Assembly (NCBI GenBank): GCA_009792885.1
Contig: WMCF01000089.1
Location: forward strand, 10,239 to 74,238
Direction: 5' to 3'
Origin: Eremophila alpestris peregrina
Lineage: Eukaryota > Chordata > Aves > Passeriformes > Alaudidae
DNA length: 64,000 bases
Positions 35,932 to 47,654 of the stretch are shown in pieces. The position numbers and the translations under genes are program-made. The notes under the pieces were generated by a model. The model saw only the letters and a program-made list of their open reading frames with translations. It was not told the DNA's origin and did not search any database. How positions within the stretch are numbered: the stretch's first letter is position 1; each line of letters starts with the position of its first letter.

Positions 35932-38900
35932 GTAATTGAAAACAAAGCTGGGAGGGATTGTTGGTTTGACTTATAGAATGGCACAAGTCTATTTACAGCA
36001 CTTGAATGAGTATACGTTTTATTTTCATGCATCATTTGGCAATTCACTGTATGCTCCATAAATGCTCTCGATATGATCAATACAGGCAAGTCACTCAATC
36101 CTCAGTCAAAAACTGCTGTACTTTTTTATCATTCTTGCTGTGTTCCCTGCACCTTTTCTTGTTCTAATACAGTATTTTTTTTAGTTGAGGGGTCTTCTTT
36201 CAAATGCACTATTTAAGATGTGAATCAACTGTGGGTTTTTACAGTGACACATTTTTTTCTGCTCATTACTTTGTAACAGATGCCAAGCTTACAGATACAA
36301 TGTCTCTTCCTCTATCCCAGAGGTGTAGACTGCTCTTTAAAAATTGGCAGTATGTTTTCCCCACTGAGCCATAATTACTTTGATTTTGGATCTTTCTGCT
36401 ATATGCTCTCTTCTGATTTAGACAATGGGAATCTCCCTGAATTCATCTGCAGTGTACATCAAAAATTATTCTAGAGAGTGTCACTTCAAATCCTCTGCAA
36501 TTGTCTCTTTGGAAAGGTTCCTTTACAGCCTGGTTAGCAGATGGCTCTGCTAGCTCTCTTCACTGGCTTTTTGTTCCTGCTGTCTGGAAGATTTAAATTA
36601 GTTTAACTATTCTCAGACAATTCTTTTACCCAGCCTATCTGATTTTATTCTACCCACTTCATTTGCCAGAAGTTTTGAGCCTTTTGTTTTCTGTGTTGAA
36701 AAAGCTTCAGTTTTTTGAATTATGCTTTCTGTCATGGGCAGAATGGGAGCTTCAGACAGTTTATCAGGGAGACTCTCCCACTGACACATGAAGTGCAGAA
36801 AGGACCAGCTTACCTTCTAAATTCCTTCTGAGAAAGGAGTTCAGGAGTGGCTGGATCCACTCTTAGCCTCAGATTTTGTTTTGTTTTCCTGTAAGCCCAA
36901 GATGCTGGAAATCTAGTTCTGTTCCTGCTCTGGAGAATGTGATAGCAGGCCAATGCTTTCCTAACTAATAATCTTTGATTGCAAAGGCAATCTCACCTTG
37001 AGCATCTTTCAGGATGGAGGAGTCTGACGAGACTCTTTTAAAAATCTTGGTTTGCAGGAGCCCATGTTCTACCTAAGCTTGAACCAAGCTGGTTAGCTAT
37101 ATAAACACAGGACAAGTAAAAGATCCACTTTTCAATGCAGGTGGGACAACAAGGAAATGGAAATGAAATTGCTCTAGTCCTGTCTGAGGTGAAAGCCAGA
37201 GCAAAAAGTGGTAAGGAAGCTATGTTTTTAGAAAGGAGAAAGCATTTATCTGGACACTTATTTGTCTGGTGTTACTAGGAGAGTAACACTGAATCAGGTC
37301 TCACAAAGCACTTGTGACGAAGGGCATGTGTTCAGGTCCTTCTGAGGGGGAAGATCTGAATGAGATGAATGGCTGTCCTCAACTAGAATAAGGTGTTCAG
37401 CATCTCTGAAAGCCAAACACTGTCCTCCTGCAAAAAACAGGTTTATAGGGAACAGGGGAAAGTTGAAACGGATTGCATTTTAAGCAGCAACGATTGCCCT
37501 TTATCTCCCTGTCCTTTCCTGTGGGCGCCTTGAGTTTGTCAATGGTAAATTCCTTGTCTCTCTAGAATACTCATGAGACCTCTCACACCCTCTCTGCAGA
37601 TGTAGTTTGCCTTTTCTGTTGATGACTTTATAAGCTATTGAGTACAGAATGAACACCAACAGCAGGGCCAAACCTGGGAAAGGAAAGCAGATAGTAACCT
37701 ATTGCCCAGAATCTAAATTTTAATGGATTTTTTTACTTGGATCTGCTGCTGTCACTCCTTGGCACAATATTCAGGAAATGTATCGTTTAATCTTTAACAG
37801 GAAAGGTCTTCTTCTCTCTGCAGCATAAAATTTAGTTGTTTTTCTTAACCTCGAAGAGCTTATCCTTCCTAAAGAACAAAGGTAAAAGAATAAAGTCCGC
37901 AGCCAAACTATGGTTTAGCAGTGTCTACACCTGCTGCACCTCAGATGCTTCCCATTTATCCTGTGACCGCAGGATGACAGCCTGTTACAAGTAGCTGAGT
38001 TTAAAGGAGAGAATTCTAAATGAAGTAAAGTGTCTGCGTGGAGAAGACACTGCTCCAGGATAAATTAAACTTCCATTTGTATACTTTACAACAATTGCAA
38101 ATTGTAATTTTTAATGGGTATTACTTCTTCCTGTTTGTTCTATACACAGCCCAAAATATGTCTTGCTTCTCAATGTGTACTCAGCCTGCTTACAGACTAG
38201 ACTTTGCTGAGATCTCTATTGAAATGCCTTCTTAGTTATCCTTCTACAAAGAAAAAAAAAAAAAAGGCAGTAGGAAAATAGACTGACTTAAAATAGAGCT
38301 TCATAACTTGTTGCTAGTTATATATTAGCTTATACGCCCTGGCAGTTAAAAGTCTGCATTTCCAAAATGTTATGTGAATGGAATTCTTTTCTAGTAGAGT
38401 CTTAAAACTACCATAGTACATATAGGCCAGAGAAAATGTTTTTTTCTGTAAACAAATGCCAAATCTGTCATATTATCTCCCTTTATTTTTTACATACATT
38501 TCAGTATATATAGTGACTTAATTACAGAAGTCACATCTTGTAAGTAGGGTGACCGTAAGGCAAGGCTGGAAAGTTCATGTGATGGTACTCAGGCCTGAGA
38601 GATTGCTATGCTTGGTTATTTCAATCTCTGCAGAGCTGATTGATGTCTGACCTCCAGTGGCTGCACAAGTGGGTGTTTTATTTGCTTTGTTCTGTAAGAG
38701 TGGTATCTGAACACTTGTGAACATACTGGTATCTTACTAGAGTATACTTTATAACTCATTCTCAAATGCTCAAATGTGTACGGTTCAAGGTTCTACTATA
38801 TTTTTTTACTGAGCAGCAACAAATTTGTTTTACTTTTAATGTACCATACCTCAGCTTCACTGTTTATTTGTTCTTGTTTTATATGGCATTGGACCATCTT

Positions 38901-40660
38901 TGACACCTGTCTGATTTTGCAGTGAAAGTAGCAAACTGGAGGTTTCCAGAAGCTCAGAAAGCTCTGTTAGCAAATCACTATGTTACAAAAATTTCTTTAA
39001 AATACTTGATAATGTGTCTGCCTTATAATAAGTTCACACATCAGATCATAGCCAGAGCAGCAGCAATGGTGGCTTTTCATCACTGTTTCTTGATTGTCTG
39101 GTCCTGTGATAATAACAGTGATAATGGCTCCTTGATACAGAGGCCCTTAAAATGTCTAGTATGATGAAGGATCCCTAGCGTAAGAGTTTAAATTACCTTA
39201 GCAATGCGTTTTGCCCCTTTCACCAATTTTTCAAGTCTAGAAAAGTTTAAAAGTGTTAGGGTTTGGGTTTTTTTTTTCTTGTCTTCTTGTATTATTAACT
39301 ACACACCTCCATTGCAAATAAACATTCTCCTGGTTCCAGCCAGGATGGGGTTCGTTTTTCCAGCAGCTAGGAGAGGGCATGACTAGGAGTCCCAGATTAT
39401 TCTGTGCCACCTCACATCTTCGATGGGGATGGGAGACGGGACCTTTCCAGGTCACATATCCTGACAGTGATCAGCAGTTGCTGGGAGTTCTCAGTGTGGC
39501 GAGCACCCATGTATGAATCATTTGCCTCTTTCTTGTACACCCTTTTATTAATATTCTATTCAGTTGTCTTGCAATTAAAACATAAACCTCTTTACTGAAG
39601 TCAGAACTGCAGTGAAATTGTTGTATGTTAGATTTTACTAGTGTTAAAAACTGATGAAGGCCACTTTTTGTAACAATGCCAGACACCAACACAGCCAATT
39701 GAAGCAGAGGGCAGTTCTGCCTCTTCAGCAATCTGACAAGATGATTTACAAGCTTTGCCTCACTGCAATCAGTCTTAATTTATGTCATCTAGACAATTAA
39801 AAAAAAAAAACAAACCTTCAAAGTAGCTTAGGTAAGTTACAAGTAAGTCTCTTTTTGCTCAATTACTTGTGGGAAAGCTGATTTTTTGACACATGACCAC
39901 AGAAGGAAAAGGAAGTGAATGCAGTGAAGTTCACACCTGTATTATCCTGAAAAGCAAACCACTGGCATTAACTGAATTACTGCCTAATTTTGTGGCTACA
40001 GCCTCTATACAGAGAAGAGTAATATCCAGCCCAACATTGCAAGGGCTGAAACCTATGTCCATACTTACCTTTCCACAGGCTTTCCCTAATTTGCTTTCAG
40101 TAATGATAGTCAGAAAAATGCAACACATCAAGGCTTTCTGCTGTATTTCAGCCATTCATCCAACCAAGAGATGCCTAAGGAACCCTCAAAATAAAAACCA
40201 TCCCAAAACAAATTACATCCCTAAACTCAAAGTTTAAAGAGTAGAACTTCATTCACACATTTGAAATAAGACAATAGCCTTCCTGAAACCGGCTGTGTCA
40301 TATTTCAGGATTCTAATCAGACCTGTAGGATGTCCCTCCTACTATGACAGTACACTGTTTTCCACGTCAGTGCCACCAGTGGCCACTGTAACATACACTG
40401 CTGCCATAGCTCTCTCCTAAAAGAGGATAACCATAATCAATCATTCTGGTGCTGCCCTTCAGACAGAAAGTCTGAGAAATGCAAGACATGTTGAGAGACA
40501 AATGAAATCTATCACATGGGGTCAAAAGAGTAAAATCTATAATGTGGTAAGAAGGCTTGAGATTGCCCCAGGGAAGTAAAAAGTATTTTGTTGCTGCAGT
40601 GCTTTCGAAATACATTTGACTAAAGGTCTTTAAGAAATAGTAAATTTCAATGCACATTTA
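35932..40660. other. NAIP-SMN spacer, no further exon recognised
   Basis: I scanned the plus strand for the rest of NAIP: the CFSCGGCL of BIR2/BIR3, the P-loop GSGKT of the NACHT domain and the LRR tail. None was seen, and the large central exon expected for NAIP is absent. Open frames here (for example 38922-39164 and 39893-40237) have no recognisable motif. Composition is ordinary AT-rich intergenic DNA. Confidence 0.5.
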
Positions 40661-40678
40661 ATTACTAGTCTGAAGTTA

Positions 40679-40684
40679 TTTATT
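40679..40684 (-). promoter_or_regulatory. AATAAA, candidate SMN poly(A) signal
   Basis: AATAAA on the minus strand. A strong polypyrimidine-AG acceptor on the minus strand at about 40813 (ttgcttcttttttaaag) would define a noncoding last exon, roughly 40660-40812, comparable to human SMN exon 8. Inferred only. Confidence 0.4.
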
Positions 40685-41440
40685 TGTTAACAGAGACAGC
40701 TCAATGTTAAGAAAATGTTATGACTAATTGTCTTTATAAAATTCAGTTCTTCACCATCAACCACCAATGCGTAAGTGATATACACCTCTCAGTGGAAAAG
40801 ATTTGCACCTGGCTTTAAAAAAGAAGCAAAAATTAGTATAAAAGAGCTTTTTGGTTTTAAGCACATAAAGAGTTACCCAATTACACAGAAATTACATGTT
40901 GTCACAGAAAATCAGAAAACAATTCCCCAGGAGAATATTTGTTTTATAATTCCGGACAAAGCATTTCAAATAAAAGCACAGATACTGAAGTACTGAGAAC
41001 TGAACTGCTCAACATTACCAAACTGAATTTGTCCTGAAAACAAAGTTTAGCTACAATCTACCATCCCATCTGTGTAAGGAAACACAGATAAAAAAACTGC
41101 ATTTCATTTACAACCTTTTCTTCCCAAAACAGCCCACTATGAACAATTAATAATTCAGATGAGCTGCACTGTTAATCCTGATGTAGACAGATGCTGTCAT
41201 TAAAACTCTTATCAGAGCAATGAATACTTTCCTTCATTCTAGCCACGAAAATACAATTCCACAGCTGCTAAGCAAAGAAAGGATTACTACTGGCAGAAGT
41301 AGTCTTTACAGAGAGCCGTAAGAATGGATAGAAGTCCCAAAGTCAAGAGGTTTTCGAAGGGAGTTCAAAACTTGACTGCATCTTCATTAACCACAAAGCT
41401 GCAATACTTACAATCCTTCAGAACAGTGGTCAATATTCAG

Positions 41441-44400
41441 TTACTTTGCATGTGTTTGCCTCTCCAGCGCTGCTTCCATTCGGCTTTGTTTTAAACCCTA
41501 CAGGATACAATTCAGTAAAATCTCGGTTTTGCCCACGCAAATAAAAGTTTTAGTCGCAGAACAAGAACATTTCTGGACAATCTCTTTCACTCCTCTACAA
41601 ATCATGAGCAGTTTTTAACTTTCTTTGGAAATCAGAATGGGCAGTTTAAAAATGATAAAAGCCAAACTACATGTCTTCTTTATAATTAAAGGCTATAGAA
41701 AATAATTTCAAATATATACTACTGATTCAGTTGAAAGTAAATTAAGCAATCCACAATTATATATAGTCTGAAGTATCCTCCGTTTCCAACTTCCTCAGTG
41801 CAAAGAGTTCATTTTCTTTCTTCGTAAGTGCACAGATGAAAATATGAATCAATAATACAAATCACAGATTTTCACAACTAGGCTGACAATTTCTACTGGA
41901 CCTTCACAATGACATGAAACAATTACTGATGAATAATCTCTGCAAAAGTGCCAAATCCAATCTCAAATGTAATACTACCACTCATACTGAAAGAAAATAT
42001 ACAGAAGAGTATTGAAAAACAAACATATTTACTCCACCTATCTACAAACACAGAATTGGTTGTTTTAGAATGGCTAGAATGGCTGTAAAACAGTGGCTAT
42101 AAAAGTGCCTGACAGTTGAACAAAATATTAAAACATCAACCAAATATACATATAAATAAATAGATATAAAATATATATACTGGCTGGTGTGAATTATTCT
42201 CAACAACACTTCTACAATACCAAACACCTTTAAATGTAGTGACTGTAAATTAGAATAAGACCCCTAAAAAGCAGCCCTCCCTGTATGGCTTCTTGCTGCC
42301 AACAGGAGCATCAACAGCAGTGCAAAATTACCAAGACACTTCAAAGCCACAGCAGCACATACCAGGTAATATCCAGTGTGGTAACCACTCATGTACCAGG
42401 CTATCAACATGCTCCCCAATGCTTCATCATCCTCAGCAGAGTCTGGCCTCATGGGTGGTGGTGGAGGAGGAATCAACTAAGGAATCACAAAGGAAATGTC
42501 TGTGTTTCAACAGGATGTTTCCCAGATTAGAGAGCACCCAATTCTAAAAGATTAAAACATAAAACTGAAAAATAGGAACATATCCTCAGTTTGTTCTCTG
42601 AAAAGGAGCCAAAGAGGATGCTTTATTACACGAAGACATGTAATTTCCAAAGCCTAGGGAAAACAAGACTCCCCTAGCTTAACTGTGCACAAAAAGTGTT
42701 ATTAGGGGAAAATACTATCTTCTTCAGTGAAATATAATACAAAGTGTAGCTTCTTCAAATAATTTACAGCTACACTGTCACAGAAATAAGTGCAAATCAG
42801 ACCTTGTACTCAGATTATCGTAATATTTGTAACTGAATGTGTCAACAAACACGTGAATACAGGCAAACAGAAAAAATGTGTTCTAAAAGCACAGGCAGTG
42901 AGCACATTCAGTGAGAAAACCCGAGATCACCAATACTCATCTTCCCCATTTTTCTGTCACTTACTGGTGGTCCTGCTGGGAAGGGTGGAGGCCAGCAAGA
43001 TAAAAATGACGGAGGTGCCTTGAATTTTGATCCAGACTACATGGAAAAAAAAAAAAAAAGTGGAACAGTACAAATTAAAAGGGAATTTGAGGTATTAGGA
43101 TTTGACTTAAGAAGACTATGTGAAACAATTCATGTACCTTAAACAACAGGCAATACAACCCAGCAATTTAATGAAAATACAGACAGTAGCTTTTTCTGAG
43201 GTACATTCCATAACTTGAGAAGTACAACTTAAGATTAAGATGTGACTGAGGTAAACACTGCTGAAACAGGGCTCTGATTAATACAAGCATTCTTACAAGG
43301 TTTTCCTAAGTGGAAGTCAATGGTCACACTCTCAACAGGAAGAAACAGATCAAATATTCACACACAAAGAGACAATTTCTCTGCTCCTGTGTGGATGGGG
43401 CAAAAGCTGACTACATTCCATTATGCTAGTGAATATCCTTGAATAAAGATCTAGATACAAATCAACTAATACAAAGAAAAAAGATGAAATAAAACCTTAT
43501 AAAGAAATCTTGCACAAACAGTAATATTTAGAAAACAAAATGTGTTTTAGAAAACAATTGTGCTATCACTAAGACTTCTACACAACAGGAAAACTGAAGG
43601 GTGTATCAATATCCTATTCACTCCTAATTCTAGATAGCAGCTACGGCTGAGAGGCTCTATGACATGTGGACATCACCTTTAACACCTTCAATGTCCTGTG
43701 AAGTGAAATATACCAATTGGCTAGAAAAAGCAAAATCTTAAAACATCAACAGCACTGTCATTAATCACACCAGCAGAATCCAGGGAACAATACCCCTCTT
43801 TTAAGTTAAAAGGCAATTGGAAAGCAAGTGTTAGCTAAAGACCAGAAGGTTCTCCTCACTAGACAGCAGCACTGCAGAAGGACTACAGTGTGGCCAAATT
43901 ATTACAAAATGGCAGCCCAACAGATATTGACATTCATATCTATGCATCCATTTTCAAAATGTTGCTAACTGAATTCTAGACAGTGATAAATACAATCATA
44001 TTGTCTCAGGATTTACAATAATACCAGGCTTAACAATGGTACATAAATTACTTCAATTAAGGTTGAGCTTACCCTTCCCAGGCCTGGGGCTGGTGGTGGT
44101 GGTGTGGGAAATCTCAAGTTTTGAGGGGAAAATCTTGCTTTTGTGCAGTTGTTTTTGTTTCGAGATGACTGGGAAGATTTTTCACTTTCATCTGTTGAAT
44201 ATGGAGTCTCATTTTCATTCTAGAAGACGAAAACATTTTTATGAAATGCACTAAACAAGAGTTTACAACCAGCAATTTTAGTGTGAGAAAGCTTGGAAAG
44301 TCCCATTCACATCCTTCCCTCTCTCTAGCCCTCACAGTCCTACTCAGGAATAACTTTATCTGCTCACCATTTTAGCTATGTTATCTTTCACTGGTGAATT

Positions 44401-45476
44401 TCTTGTTGCCCCTCTCTTTCTTCCACGCTGGGTTTAAGAAGTAAAGGGATGCTTTCATTCCCTCCATCAATTTGTGTCTGTTTACAACAAAATTGTGCAT
44501 CGCTTCTCACTCTGAACACCAGCAGTGCCACCAAACATACTAAGAGAAGTTGATTCTCCCACTTTCCCATTTCTTTACAGAAGAATGAAAAAGTCCCTCA
44601 CCTCCCCAGAATGCCCCATCTCATTTACTGTTTCATCACTGGCTGGAGGAAGTAGATCAGACAGGTTCTGCTCCTCCTGATTTCCATATCCCGTGTAAGT
44701 GACCACACATGTGCCTCTCTTCTGGTTGATGGAGGCAATAGTTGCTAGATACAGATTACCATCCTCAGACCAAACAGCACTGCAGCTGTCACCAACCTTC
44801 CACTGCAACAGAAGCAAGAGAAGCGTGTTAATACCTGGACAGAAGGTGCCTTTTCCTAATATGCTTTTTGTCCAGAAAGATGGATCCCACCTACAGTGTT
44901 TCCTCTGTATTTACTGAAATTCCTATACGTAACCTAAAAATAAAAGTTTATGACGTTATCACTTCACACCACCACCCCACAATGTTACTCTCAAGGTGAT
45001 GAAGCAACTATTTTTGAGTACAGAGGCACAACATGCGGTACGAGCACCACTGGCATTTACAAATGAGACGACCTGTTTCAAAGGCGCTGTGTTGCTCTTG
45101 TTCCTATTTCTGTTCTTTTTATGGTTTTTTCTCTTTATCGACAGGCGCTGCTCCTGCTTCTCTGAAGGCTCCGAACACTCCCCATTCTTTAAGGCGTTCT
45201 TAGGGAAGAGAAAGGAGAAAAACAATAAATGCGAACCCAGCGGCCTCAGCCCCAGCACCCAGCCACGGCCGCGCCGACCCCTTACCTTGAAAGAGGCCAC
45301 CGCCTTGTCGTACGCCTTGATGAGGGCCGTGTCGTCCCAGATGTCCGAGTCGTCGCTCTGGGGAGGCCACACACCCTTTAGCGCCATGCCAAGGCCCCTG
45401 TCCCGGCCCCGATCACGTCCCGCCCCGCCGTTCCCACCTGCCCGGTGCCGCGCCGGAACAGCACCGCGTCCGCCAT
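41441..45476 (-). CDS. SMN1: survival motor neuron protein (SMN)
   Basis: Core of the SMN-Gemin complex that loads Sm proteins onto snRNAs. Coding exons, in transcript order: 45438-45476, 45286-45357, 45073-45198, 44602-44802, 44073-44219, 42965-43036, 42363-42476, 41441-41497. All are phase 0, giving 275 aa (human 294). It starts MADAVLFRRGTGQ. Features in order: a Gemin2-binding helix (SDDSDIWDDTALIKAYDKAV), a Lys/Arg-rich exon 2b, the Tudor domain (about 80-146, WKVGDSCSAVWSEDG to YTGYGNQEEQNL), short polyproline runs, and the YG-box (SMLIAWYMSGYHTGYY) for oligomerisation. The last exon encodes GLKQSRMEAALERQTHAK then stop, with a strong GTAAGT donor 29 nt after the stop (exon to 41412), so a noncoding exon 8 is expected as in mammals. 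It is single copy here. Only the final exon's use is inferred. Confidence 0.95.
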
Positions 45477-45689
45477 GGCGCGCGCCCGCCGCGCACGCGC
45501 CCACCTCCCAGCCCGCCCCGCCGGCGGAAGCGGAGCCGGGATGGGCCCGCCGGGATGGGCGTGCCTGGAAGCCGCCGGGATGCGCCGCCGCCATCGCCGC
45601 CCTCAGCGTGCTTCCCTGGCCCTACTCAGCCGGGCAACCCGCCCTGGCGAGCTGCAGAGCGGGAGCCAGGACCGGGCCTACAAGCAAGC
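45477..45689 (-). promoter_or_regulatory. SMN CpG-rich promoter
   Basis: GC-rich, TATA-less sequence upstream of the SMN ATG. A YY1-like ATGGCGGC core lies on the minus strand around 45586-45593. It is bounded on the far side by a CR1 copy beginning at about 45690, so the unique promoter sequence is only about 200 bp. Confidence 0.55.
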
Positions 45690-46172
45690 AAAGGATTTGC
45701 TGCTGTGTTCAGTGCTGGGCTCCTCAGTAAAGGAAAGACGAGGAGATACTGGAAAGGGTCCAGTGAAGGGTCACAAAGATGATTTTGGGTCTGGAGCATC
45801 TCTCTTATGAGCAGAGACTACAGGAGTTGGGCCTGTTCTGCACAGAGAAGACTGAGAGAGGATCTCATCAAAACATACAAATATCTCGAAGGGGGGTGCC
45901 AGACTCTTTTCAGTGATGCTCAGCGACAGGACAAGGGGTAATGGCCATAAACTAAACAAGAAGTTCCGCCTCAATATGAAAAAGAACTTCATTACATTGA
46001 GGGTGGCAGAGCACTGAAAGAGGCTGCCCAGGGAGGTCATGGAGTCTCCCTCTCTGGAGACACTCAAACCTCAACAGGGCACATTCCTGTGTCATCTGCT
46101 CCAGGTGACCCTGCCTTGGATGATCTCCAAAGATCCTTTCCAGCCTTAACAATTCTGATTCTGTGAATTTGC
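45690..46172 (+). mobile_element. CR1 3' fragment upstream of SMN
   Basis: Plus-strand CR1 with 'gaagggtcacaaagatgattt', 'gcctgttctgcacagagaag', 'cgacaggacaaggggtaatgg' and 'gaggctgcccagggaggtca'. It ends in aacaattctgattctgtg, the CR1 tail. It lies head-to-head with SMN and covers the region where a longer promoter would be expected. Confidence 0.9.
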
Positions 46173-47214
46173 TTAATTTCTCACCAGCTGCAGGTGTTAC
46201 AGTGCCAGGACCACCTACATTTTCCTTCCAGCTCTCCTCAAGCTCTGCCAGGGGCCTATTACCAATAAACGAATGCACTTAGGTGGAACAAAGCTTAAAA
46301 AGCAAAGGCTTCAAAACCTGTCTCTAGAGACTGAACCAGTTGGTGAGGAATACATTCAGTGTGGGCAGCTCTGGGTGCAGCTGCAGTGGGAGCCCAAGGG
46401 AAGAGGCCATGAACTGCCACCGCCCTGCACAAAGGGCACAGGGACCTGTGGGACCAGCCAGGGAACTGAGATACAGCAGGAGCCAGGACCCACCCCCCTA
46501 GACTGTCTTTCATACCCCTAGGGTATGAAAGCCCCGGGGTTCCTTTTTTTAGGGTCCCTCCGAAGAGGCCCCAGGTGAAGCTGCTACTTGGTTACGGTGC
46601 CAAGATTGAATTAAAGATCCAGATGTTAGGCTCTTTGCTATTGGAAGCCTGGGGTTGAGCTGTTAAGGAATCCTGGTTTGTGAGTATGAGGGGTTTAGCT
46701 ATGAAGGGTCTTCAAACCCAGCTCAGGTGGTGCAAATGTGACTGCCAGAGTGGCTCCTGGATGGTCAGATGGGGAAGTTTCTTCAGTTTTCCCCTGGTCA
46801 GTACACAATATACTCAAGCATGGCTGTGAAGCAAGGGCTGAGTTTTTCCACTCTTTTACTTCTGAGGCAGGTTTAAGCAGTAGTTTCAAATCATTTTAGT
46901 GGAGTAACAATTTCAAGATCTGCTCCCATTGGAACTCATTAACATCAAGCCTGCAGCTTCTTCAAGTTAGTACCAGGACTCAATTGAGTCACTTGTACAC
47001 CGACGAAGTGCAACTCACAAGAGGCGTTTTTTCATATAGGGCAGACCCAAACTGCATGTGACAGTGCTTATAATATGCACTTCTTATAAACTTTACTTAT
47101 ATTACATTTACATTCTTATACTGCATTTCTCCACAAGATTATCCATTTCTTGTGTTCTTGGTAACTTCTTAGAAATCAATTGATATTGAAGCACTACCAT
47201 TTCAGATTAGACAG
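46173..47214. other. SERF1-SMN spacer, possible unclassified repeat
   Basis: No gene. From about 46370 to 46700 the sequence has LTR-like traits: a perfect 11-bp hairpin (46507-46531), 'agggtccctccgaagaggcc' and an ATTAAA near 46610. I cannot assign a family. The rest is AT-rich and unremarkable. Confidence 0.4.
46507..46531. repeat. perfect 11-bp hairpin with 3-nt loop
   Basis: ctttcataccc / gggtatgaaag around CTA are exact reverse complements, just before a GCCCCGGGG and T-run. It could be an RNA hairpin in the R region of an LTR-like element. Confidence 0.9.
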
Positions 47215-47229
47215 TATTTCATGCAACAT

Positions 47230-47235
47230 TTTATT
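47230..47235 (-). promoter_or_regulatory. AATAAA, candidate SERF1 poly(A) signal
   Basis: AATAAA on the minus strand about 420 bases after the SERF1 stop. A nearer alternative is at 47441-47446. Either would end transcription before the SMN promoter region. Confidence 0.45.
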
Positions 47236-47654
47236 GTAAAAATATTTTGAGATTTACAGTTCAGACCTCTGCAAGGTTAAGCACATTTTACAAGTGTGTT
47301 CCATTATGAATGAAGCTGTACTTCTGAGAATTCAGCAACCAAATCTGGTCTAACTGTAGATTCAGAAATTCTGTTACTGGAACTACTAAGTAAAACTAAC
47401 AAATGGAGCAAAAGCTAGAAAAAAGCTATTGCTTTGTACTTTTATTCATATACATGCAGAAGAGTGTAAGTCAGTTTTGAAAGAGCACTGTAGACAACTA
47501 CGTCTAGAGTAACCAGAAAATCCTCTAACTAATGCTAGTTGAACATTATCTGCACAATAAACATTTAATCATTTAATGGCTGGACACTTTTATGAATGAT
47601 CTTCTAGGTCCATCTGCTTCATTGGTACACTCTTATCTTCTCCATAGTGGCAGC

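Noticed and set aside
36990..37090. FYLSL and S-D-E-T-LLK words resembling NAIP NACHT sequence
   Set aside because: The spacing between the two words is about half that in NAIP, they are in different frames, and stops intervene; treated as chance.
38922..39164. 80-codon plus-strand frame after a gattttgcag acceptor, tested as a NAIP LRR exon
   Set aside because: No LRR consensus or similarity to NAIP in any frame.
44959..45730. 211- and 244-codon frames over SMN exons 1-2
   Set aside because: They are an intron read-through and an antisense shadow of SMN; the spliced SMN model explains the region.
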